A stretch of 11,350 nucleotides of DNA from Candidatus Babeliales bacterium (GTDB lineage Bacteria > Babelota > Babeliae > Babelales > JANWKD01): positions 1-11,350 of the forward strand of contig JANWKD010000055.1 of assembly GCA_025451595.1 (NCBI GenBank). Direction: 5' to 3'. The notes under the pieces are model-generated. The model was not told where the DNA came from. It did not search any database and worked only from the letters and a program-made list of their open reading frames with translations. The position numbers and the translations under genes are program-made. Positions within the stretch are counted from its first letter, which is position 1, and every line of letters begins with the position of its first letter. This document shows, piece after piece, positions 5,978 through 11,350 of this stretch.

Positions 5978-7803
5978 CACTCCTCTTTCTTCAAAATAGA
6001 TAAAAAGGCTTCGTGCGGAACTTCCACGGAGCCTATCTGTTTCATCTTCTTTTTACCCTCTTTCTGTTTTTCAAGCAGTTTACGCTTACGAGAAATATCG
6101 CCACCATAACATTTTGCGGTCACGTTTTTTCGTAATGGCGAAATAGTTTCGCGGGCCAAAATTTTGGCGCCAATTGCGGCCTGAATGACGACTTCAAATA
6201 GTTGCCGTTGAATCACTTTTTTAAGGCGTTCGGCAAGCTCTCTGCCCATGTCATAGGCATTATCCATATGCACAATGGTAGAAAGCGCATCGACCGGTTT
6301 TCCATTGAGTAACATATCCATTTTGACGAGTTTTGCCGGTTCATAACCAGATTCTTCATAATCAAAGCTCGCATAGCCAGAACTTAATGATTTTAATTTA
6401 TCATAAAAATCGGTAGCAACTTCATTGAGGGGTAATTGATAGCGCAAAATAAGCCGTTCTTCGGAAAGATAGCTCATATCTTTTTGGATGCCTCGTTTGT
6501 CTTGGCACAATTTTAAAATATTGCCCAAATATTGCTTGGGTGCAATAATGGTTGCATCAATCATCGGTTCGTAGATTTCCTCTATTTTTTGAGGATCTGG
6601 AAAATCAGAAGGGCTTTCAATATCAATCGTTTCGCCCGTATATTTTAGTTTTACTTTATAAAGCACCGTTGGTGCGGTCACAATAGCAAAAATATTATAT
6701 TCTTGCTCTAGACGCTGTTTGAATACGTCCATATGCAAGAGTCCCAAGAAGCCACATCTGAACCCGAGGCCAAGGGCAACCGACGTCTTTTTTTCTACGG
6801 TGACGCTTGCATCATTGAGTGTTAACTTTTCAATAGCATCACGCAATAAATCAAATTCCGTGTTATCAATCGGATATATGCCGGCAAAGACCATAGGCTT
6901 TGAGGGCTTAAAGCCAGGAAATGGGGTGACTGTTTGCTTGGTATGATATAACGTATCACCAACGCGCGCTTCCTTGACCGTTTTCATGCCCGTAATAATG
7001 TATCCCACTTGACCTGCATAGAGTGCATCCAGTGGCGTCTGATCAGGATACATCAAGCCTAATTCTAATACTTCGTAGTTATTGCCGGTACCCGCCAAGC
7101 TCACACGATCACCTTTTTTGACGACGCCGTCTTTAAGGGCTATTAAACAGATTACCCCTTTATATTCATCGTACCAAGAATCAAAGAGTAGTGCTTTAAA
7201 AGGCGCTTCAAGCTCTGCATGGGGAGCGGGAATACGTTCGATAACTGCTTGCAGAATATCTTCGATGCCAATGCCGGCTTTGGCTGACGCTTTAATAAGC
7301 TCTTCTGGCTTGAAATCGAAGAGCTGTTTTAATTCTAAACCCACACGCACAGGGTCGGCGGCAATCATATCAATTTTGTTAATGATGGGGACAATTGCAA
7401 GATCTTGATCAAACGCTAAATAAAAATTTGCCATCGTTTGTGCTTGCACGCCTTGGGATGCATCCACAAGGAGGAGTGCCCCTTGACATGCATAGAGCGA
7501 TCGGGAAACTTCATAACTAAAATCAACGTGACCAGGCGTATCAATTAAATTCAGTAAATAATGTTGGCCTTGATATTCATAAAACATCGACGCAGTCTGT
7601 GCTTTTACGGTAATGCCGCGTTCTTTTTCAACCTGCAGTTTATCTAAAAATTGTTCATGTTTTACGCGATCGGTCAAAGTTCCCGTCACTTCTAAAAGGC
7701 GATCGGCTAACGTTGATTTGCCATGATCAATATGGGCAATGATTGAAAAATTTCTAATGTTGGCTGGGCCAAAGTTGGCTAAATTAATTTTTTTTATGTC
7801 CAT
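5977..7803 (-). CDS. lepA: Elongation factor 4 (LepA), ribosome-associated translational GTPase
   Basis: This 608-residue protein is full length for LepA (about 600). It binds the ribosome and hydrolyses GTP, and family studies link it to back-translocation, rescue of stalled ribosomes and 30S biogenesis. All G motifs are visible: A-H-I-D-H-G-K-S-T (residues 23-31), R-G-I-T (62-65), D-T-P-G-H (88-92), N-K-I-D (142-145) and S-A-K (173-175). LepA hallmarks follow: G-L-G-F-R-C-G-F-L-G-L-L-H-M, I-D-A-T-I-I-A-P, and the basic LepA-specific C-terminal domain with A-K-C-Y-G-G-D-I-S-R-K-R-K-L-L-E-K-Q-K-E-G-K. It ends with the usual V-P-x-E-A-F-L-x-I-L. No residue looks broken. The start ATG lacks a strong Shine-Dalgarno at normal spacing; AGGA lies about 16 nt upstream. 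It is transcribed divergently from gyrA and converges on paralogue E. It is a cytoplasmic housekeeping gene. Confidence 0.98.
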   Translation of the reverse strand: MDIKKINLANFGPANIRNFSIIAHIDHGKSTLADRLLEVTGTLTDRVKHEQFLDKLQVEKERGITVKAQTASMFYEYQGQHYLLNLIDTPGHVDFSYEVSRSLYACQGALLLVDASQGVQAQTMANFYLAFDQDLAIVPIINKIDMIAADPVRVGLELKQLFDFKPEELIKASAKAGIGIEDILQAVIERIPAPHAELEAPFKALLFDSWYDEYKGVICLIALKDGVVKKGDRVSLAGTGNNYEVLELGLMYPDQTPLDALYAGQVGYIITGMKTVKEARVGDTLYHTKQTVTPFPGFKPSKPMVFAGIYPIDNTEFDLLRDAIEKLTLNDASVTVEKKTSVALGLGFRCGFLGLLHMDVFKQRLEQEYNIFAIVTAPTVLYKVKLKYTGETIDIESPSDFPDPQKIEEIYEPMIDATIIAPKQYLGNILKLCQDKRGIQKDMSYLSEERLILRYQLPLNEVATDFYDKLKSLSSGYASFDYEESGYEPAKLVKMDMLLNGKPVDALSTIVHMDNAYDMGRELAERLKKVIQRQLFEVVIQAAIGAKILARETISPLRKNVTAKCYGGDISRKRKLLEKQKEGKKKMKQIGSVEVPHEAFLSILKKEE

Positions 7804-7827
7804 GTGCTAATCCGTTGATCCTGCGTG

Positions 7828-7842
7828 CTAAAATCCTTTTAG
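7828..7842 (-). promoter_or_regulatory. Small hairpin in the lepA 5' leader
   Basis: CTAAAA (7828-7833) and TTTTAG (7837-7842) form a perfect 6-bp stem with a 3-nt loop, about 25 nt upstream of the lepA start on its transcript side. The 7-mer GTGCTAA occurs at 7804-7810 and again at 7825-7831, 21 bp apart. The stem is AT-rich and weak, and a regulatory role is speculative. Confidence 0.25.
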
Positions 7843-7868
7843 AAATGAGAACTGATTTCCGTTTTTCT

Positions 7869-7897
7869 AGTGTAAAATATGTAGGTGCATTTGTAAA
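7869..7897 (-). promoter_or_regulatory. lepA promoter candidate (sigma-70 type)
   Basis: Read on the minus strand, TTTACA (7897-7892, five of six to TTGACA) is separated by 17 nt from TACACT (7874-7869, four of six to TATAAT). This predicts a transcript start near 7862 and a leader of about 60 nt. Spacing and box quality are good for an AT-rich region, but nothing here proves use. Confidence 0.45.
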
Positions 7898-7937
7898 TTA
7901 ATTTAAATAACCGTTGTGTGGAGTAAAAGTTATAACC

Positions 7938-7966
7938 TTGTGCAAAATAACTAAGAGAGTTATACT
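7938..7966 (+). promoter_or_regulatory. gyrA promoter candidate overlapped by inverted repeats
   Basis: TTGTGC (7938-7943) lies 17 nt before TATACT (7961-7966, five of six to TATAAT), pointing at gyrA. The hexamer AGTTAT occurs at 7928-7933 and 7958-7963, and its complement ATAACT at 7947-7952. The middle copy can pair with either flank, and the right-hand arm overlaps the -10 box. GTTATAAC (7929-7936) is also a perfect palindrome. This could be an operator or a topology-sensitive element; gyrase genes are often controlled by DNA supercoiling. The leader would be about 57 nt. Confidence 0.4.
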
Positions 7967-8013
7967 ATTTGCATATTTCGTACCAACATAAAAAAGATTT
8001 AAGTTTGCTCTTT

Positions 8014-8020
8014 GGAAAGG
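8014..8020 (+). promoter_or_regulatory. Ribosome binding site that fixes the gyrA start
   Basis: GGAAAGG is the best Shine-Dalgarno sequence in the spacer and lies 9 nt before the ATG at 8030. The in-frame TTG at 8012 overlaps this site and has none of its own, so translation should begin at 8030. Confidence 0.7.
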
Positions 8021-8029
8021 TCTCAGATC

Positions 8030-10630
8030 ATGGCACAAAATCAGGAATCAAAAGAACTTATTAAACCGATATTAATTGAAGAAGAGTTAAAATCATCCTT
8101 TCTTGACTATGCAATGTCGGTAGTAGTCAGTCGTGCTATTCCTGATGTTCGTGACGGCCTTAAGCCGGTGCATCGGCGCATTCTGTATGCCATGTATCAA
8201 CAAGGTTTTCATTATAACAAGCCATACCACAAATCAGTACGCGTAGTCGGTGACGTGCTTGGAAAATATCACCCGCATGGCGATCAGGCAGTATATAATA
8301 CGATGGTTGGCATGGTACAAAAATTTTCTAAACGGTATCCGCTTTTAGATGGCCAAGGTAACTGGGGTTCTGTCGATGGTGATAACGCAGCGGCAATGCG
8401 TTATACTGAAGTACGCATGGCCAAACTATCACAAGAAATTTTAGAGGACCTTGATAAAAAAACGGTCGAATTTGTACCCAATTTTGATGAGTCGACGATC
8501 GAGCCCGTTATTTTACCAAGCAGACTCCCTAATTTGTTGGTAAATGGTACCTCTGGTATTGCCGTGGGTATGGCTACTGCGGTGCCGCCCCATAATTTAG
8601 GAGAAATTATTGACGCATGTCTTGCGTACCTCAAAGATGAAACTATTTCCGATGATGAGCTGTTTACTCTCGTTCCTGCTCCCGATTTTCCAACGGGAGG
8701 TATAATTTGTGGACGTGCGGGAATTGTTCGTGCCTACAAAACAGGTCGCGGTAATTTAATATTACGCGGTGTTGTTGAAACGGAAGAGACTAAAAAAGGA
8801 AGTGCGCTTATTATTACCCAATTGCCATACCAAGTAAATAAAGCGGAACTTATTATTAAAGTTGCCGATTTGGTAAAAAATAAGGTAATTGAGGGTATTT
8901 CCAACATTCGCGATGAATCAGATAAAAAAGGAATGCGCGTTGTTATTGAACTCAAAAGAGGTGAAATTCCTTCAGTGGTATTAAATCAGCTCTATAAATT
9001 TACCTCGCTCCAGACAAGTGTTTCTATTTTAATGCTTGCGTTACTTGACACGAAACCGCTTATTTTTAATTTACGTAGTTTGATTCATGAATTTTTAACG
9101 CATCGACAAGAGGTTGTTTATCGTCGTACGACATTTGATTTGCAAAAAGCACAAATGCGTGAGCATATTTTGGCAGGGTTTATTATCGCGCTCAATAATA
9201 TTGATGAAATTGTTGCGCTTATTAAAAAATCACATTCTCCCGAAGAAGCAATTGCGCAGTTAAATAAACGATTTTTGCTGACCGTCGAGCAAGGAAAAGC
9301 AATATTAGAAATGAGATTGCAACGTTTGACTGGGTTAGAGCAAGAAAAAATATACGAAGAAATGGAAGAGCTTAAAAAAACGATTGCTTTCTTAAGGCTT
9401 ATCTTGAGTGATAAAGAAGTGCTCAAACAAGAAGTAGTAAAAGAGTTAGATTATATTAAAAAAGAGTATGCTGATCCTCGCCGTACGCGTATTGAAGGGC
9501 CGATTGATATTTTGACGGAAGCGGATTTAATACCAGTAGAAGAAATGGTGGTAACACTCACCAAAAAAGGATATATCAAGCGCGTTCCGTTAAGCACGTA
9601 TGGAGTTCAGCATCGCGGTGGCAAAGGCAAAATGGGCATGGCAGCGCTCGAAGAGTCTGATGATATTATGCAAGACGTGTTCGTTGCCAAAACGCATGAT
9701 GAGTTGTTGTTCTTTACCAATCTTGGTCGCGTCTATAATATGACGGTATTTGAAGTGCCAGAGGGTTCGCGTACGGCAAAAGGGCGTAATGTCGTGAATC
9801 TATTACCATTAACGTCTGATGAAAAAGTGGTTAAACTATTGTGCTCTTCAGATTTGAGTGGCAAATTCTTAGTTATGGTAACCAAAAATGGTATTATTAA
9901 ACGTACTGATGCCACCGAATTTGACAAAATTCGAGCAACCGGAATTCGTGCGATAACATTGCGTGAAGGTGATGAACTGGTGTATTGTGCGCTCAGTTCA
10001 GGCCAAGATTCTATTGTATTGGCTACTGCAAAAGGACAGGGAATACGGTTTAAAGAAACTGAAGTCCGTTCTATGGGCAGACAAGCATCGGGTGTAATGG
10101 GCATTCGACTACGCAATAGCGATTACGTGGTGGGCATGGAAATTATTTGCGATGACCGCGATATTTTATTTGCAACCGCGCATGGGTATGGTAAACGAGT
10201 AAAAGCGGAAGATTTCCGGGTTGCGCATAGAGGAGGCTATGGCGTTCGTACGATACCAACCGATGAACGCAATGGCTTAGTAATAGGCCTAGCTGCGGTG
10301 ACCGATAATTCAAATGTGCTCTTAATTGATACTGCTGGTAAAATGATTCGGCTTTCTCCAACTGAAATTCGAACTATGGGCCGTCAAGCAAAAGGCGTAC
10401 GTCTTATTAAGCTTGATGATGATCAGGTGCTATCGTCAATAGTTGCTTTTGAAGAAGAAGCGAGCGCAAATGGGGATATCGAAACCCATGAAAATGAGAA
10501 TAAGCCTTCGGTAAAGGTTGCGCCACGAGACTATGAAGATGAGCTCCTTTTTGATGTGCATGAAAATTTTAAATTTGTAGATACTGAATCTGACGATGAA
10601 GATTCTCTGACACAAATCGACATGGAATAA
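8030..10630 (+). CDS. gyrA: DNA gyrase subunit A
   Basis: The product has 866 residues from the ATG at 8030 (E. coli GyrA has 875). It is the DNA-cleaving and rejoining subunit of the A2B2 gyrase that introduces negative supercoils with ATP. The N-terminus has the family's S-Y/F-L-D-Y-A-M-S-V region and D-G-L-K-P-V-H-R-R. The catalytic tyrosine is Y125 in A-M-R-Y-T-E (E. coli Y122). A GyrA-box, Q-H-R-G-G-K-G at residues 527-533, separates it from ParC. The beta-pinwheel blades repeat a M-G-R-Q-A-[SK]-G-V motif, and the protein ends in an acidic tail (E-S-D-D-E-D). At the quinolone-contact positions it has Q86 and N90 in H-P-H-G-D-Q-A-V-Y-N, where E. coli has S83 and D87. I chose 8030 over TTG 8012 because of the GGAAAGG site between them. 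The gene stands alone, with a promoter candidate before it and a strong terminator after it; gyrB is not in the window. Confidence 0.97.
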   Translation: MAQNQESKELIKPILIEEELKSSFLDYAMSVVVSRAIPDVRDGLKPVHRRILYAMYQQGFHYNKPYHKSVRVVGDVLGKYHPHGDQAVYNTMVGMVQKFSKRYPLLDGQGNWGSVDGDNAAAMRYTEVRMAKLSQEILEDLDKKTVEFVPNFDESTIEPVILPSRLPNLLVNGTSGIAVGMATAVPPHNLGEIIDACLAYLKDETISDDELFTLVPAPDFPTGGIICGRAGIVRAYKTGRGNLILRGVVETEETKKGSALIITQLPYQVNKAELIIKVADLVKNKVIEGISNIRDESDKKGMRVVIELKRGEIPSVVLNQLYKFTSLQTSVSILMLALLDTKPLIFNLRSLIHEFLTHRQEVVYRRTTFDLQKAQMREHILAGFIIALNNIDEIVALIKKSHSPEEAIAQLNKRFLLTVEQGKAILEMRLQRLTGLEQEKIYEEMEELKKTIAFLRLILSDKEVLKQEVVKELDYIKKEYADPRRTRIEGPIDILTEADLIPVEEMVVTLTKKGYIKRVPLSTYGVQHRGGKGKMGMAALEESDDIMQDVFVAKTHDELLFFTNLGRVYNMTVFEVPEGSRTAKGRNVVNLLPLTSDEKVVKLLCSSDLSGKFLVMVTKNGIIKRTDATEFDKIRATGIRAITLREGDELVYCALSSGQDSIVLATAKGQGIRFKETEVRSMGRQASGVMGIRLRNSDYVVGMEIICDDRDILFATAHGYGKRVKAEDFRVAHRGGYGVRTIPTDERNGLVIGLAAVTDNSNVLLIDTAGKMIRLSPTEIRTMGRQAKGVRLIKLDDDQVLSSIVAFEEEASANGDIETHENENKPSVKVAPRDYEDELLFDVHENFKFVDTESDDEDSLTQIDME

Positions 10631-10665
10631 TGTATAACCGTTCTTTTGAAATTTGAAATAGATCT

Positions 10666-10704
10666 AAGTCCGCAAGTAATTTAAATTATTTGCGGACTTT
10701 TTTT
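10666..10704 (+). terminator. Strong intrinsic terminator after gyrA
   Basis: AAGTCCGCAA (10666-10675) and TTGCGGACTT (10690-10699) pair perfectly. The sequence between them is itself near-palindromic, so the whole 34 nt is self-complementary apart from one G-T pair. A run of seven Ts (10698-10704) follows at once. It begins 36 nt after the gyrA stop and isolates gyrA from the SKP1-like gene. Confidence 0.9.
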
Positions 10705-10751
10705 ACCGCAAATTCATTTAATTCACTCAAGTAGGAATATAAATAATTATA

Positions 10752-10779
10752 TTGCTATTGTAGCGCTAATATCTATAAT
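10752..10779 (+). promoter_or_regulatory. Promoter candidate for the SKP1-like gene
   Basis: TTGCTA (10752-10757, four of six to TTGACA) is followed after 16 nt by a perfect TATAAT (10774-10779). The palindrome TAGCGCTA (10761-10768) sits between the boxes, where a repressor could bind. The predicted leader of about 80 nt contains an imperfect hairpin: CGGC 10815-10818 with GCCG 10840-10843, and TGTG 10821-10824 with CACA 10836-10839. No other gene is visible in 10705-10866. Confidence 0.55.
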
Positions 10780-10866
10780 AAATATTATTTCATCCCCAGA
10801 AAACTCTGGCTTTGCGGCCATGTGTGGGGTTCATTCACAGCCGGCTCATTTTTTAAGGATATTAGC

Positions 10867-11350
10867 ATGAGAACGTTAACGTTATACAGCATCTTATTAG
10901 CTATTTTTTTACAAGTATCATTATCTGCAATGCAATCAGAAAAAGATAGTGCACATACTGATGATAAAATAATGTTGGAATCAAGCGACGGAGCACGTTA
11001 TGCCGTTTCTAAAAATATATTAGAAGAATCACCTGTTTTAAAAGAATGTTATGAAGGTGCTCATGATCATTTAATACCAATTGCAGGATTGCGTGGTGAG
11101 CAAATTTCATTATTATTGCCCTATTTAAAAAGGAAATCCACGGCTGATTTAGAAAGATCGTTATCGGAAAAAAATCGCAGTGAATTAATTTCTGTTCTCA
11201 ATGCTGCCAATTATTTAGATATTAACTTCTTGCTTGAGCCGTTGCAAAAAGAATTGGCTTGCAGGACAGATGTTGACTGTAAAGATTTGGCAAAGTTGAA
11301 CGATAATAACCAAATCGATCTTTCTGCTGAAATTGTTGAGAAAAACACTA
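10867..11350 (+). CDS. Exported SKP1/BTB-POZ-like protein (3' partial)
   Basis: The window holds 161 codons before its right edge. A signal peptide is clear: M-R-T, hydrophobic residues 4-19, and cleavage likely after S-L-S-A (residue 21). The mature part follows eukaryotic SKP1. I-M-L-E-S-S-D-G-A-R-Y-A-V matches the first strand, L-I-P-I-A-G-L matches the 'P-L-P-N-V' strand, and L-L-L-P-Y-L matches the next helix. E-L-I-S-V-L-N-A-A-N-Y-L-D-I matches SKP1's 'E-L-I-L-A-A-N-Y-L-D-I' very closely. In eukaryotes SKP1 bridges cullin and F-box proteins in SCF ubiquitin ligases; a bacterial secreted version may engage the host system or a bacterial F-box partner. The ATG has AAGGA (10855-10859) 7 nt upstream and its own promoter candidate. 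Whether the C-terminal F-box-binding helices are kept cannot be seen. Membership of the SKP1/POZ fold is likely; the target is unknown. Confidence 0.8.
   Translation, partial: MRTLTLYSILLAIFLQVSLSAMQSEKDSAHTDDKIMLESSDGARYAVSKNILEESPVLKECYEGAHDHLIPIAGLRGEQISLLLPYLKRKSTADLERSLSEKNRSELISVLNAANYLDINFLLEPLQKELACRTDVDCKDLAKLNDNNQIDLSAEIVEKNT

Noticed and set aside
6719..7408. Plus-strand open frames opposite lepA
   Set aside because: They mirror a fully conserved LepA coding sequence and have no recognisable protein features or start signals.
8012..8014. TTG as the gyrA start
   Set aside because: The GGAAAGG Shine-Dalgarno at 8014-8020 lies inside the extra codons and is correctly spaced for the ATG at 8030.
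8401..10361. Minus-strand open frames inside gyrA
   Set aside because: They are shadows of conserved GyrA codons; none has a signal, domain or ribosome site.
8030..10630. ParC (topoisomerase IV) instead of GyrA
   Set aside because: A GyrA-box (Q-H-R-G-G-K-G), repeated pinwheel blades and an acidic tail are present at the expected places.

Overview
The window is about 11.3 kb of AT-rich bacterial DNA. Two conserved housekeeping genes anchor it: lepA (elongation factor 4, minus strand) and gyrA (DNA gyrase subunit A, plus strand). They are read divergently from a shared spacer of about 226 bp. The rest is accessory and suggests a host-associated intracellular bacterium. There are five tandem paralogues, four with a visible N-terminal export signal and one cut by the window edge, and the start of an exported SKP1/BTB-POZ-like protein, a fold of eukaryotic ubiquitin ligases. 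Low GC, dense signal-peptide-bearing lineage-specific paralogues and a secreted SKP1-like protein fit the protist-infecting Dependentiae/Babeliae (TM6) best. This is inference from gene content; other amoeba symbionts remain possible.

Layout. (1) Bases 2-1388 hold two paralogues (A, cut off at its 5' end, and B) 7 nt apart. (2) Bases 1420-2499 on the minus strand encode a 359-aa protein with a C-terminal membrane anchor that resembles the DUF155/RMD1 family. (3) Bases 2500-2738 are a divergent regulatory spacer with a hairpin. (4) Bases 2739-5972 hold paralogues C, D and E in a probable operon. (5) lepA (5977-7803) converges on E with only 4 nt between stop codons. (6) The lepA/gyrA spacer holds a back-to-back promoter candidate for each gene. 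(7) gyrA (true start 8030, not the upstream TTG at 8012) ends at 10630 and is followed by a strong intrinsic terminator. (8) A promoter with a perfect TATAAT drives the SKP1-like gene from 10867, which runs off the window.

The most interesting part is the paralogue family. Each mature protein begins with an F-x-[IL]-[KQ]-N segment and an [LI]-Y-x-x-x-[GA]-[SN] turn. Most then share a P-E-F/pro-gly-asp segment and an aromatic W/Y-F-x-x-N-[IV]-S motif. Each ends in about 50-60 residues that look like a degenerate J-domain: an 'S-P-Y-D-I-L-G-L'-type opening, a helix with a conserved Tyr, an eroded or displaced H-P-D, and a last helix ending in 'A-Y'. One member (D) carries a compositionally different, proline-rich tail with an SH3-ligand-type R-P-P-P-L-P-P-R motif. 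Together with the exported SKP1-like protein, this suggests a set of secreted proteins aimed at eukaryotic chaperone, signalling or ubiquitin machinery. That functional reading is a hypothesis; the motifs and signal peptides are visible in the sequence.
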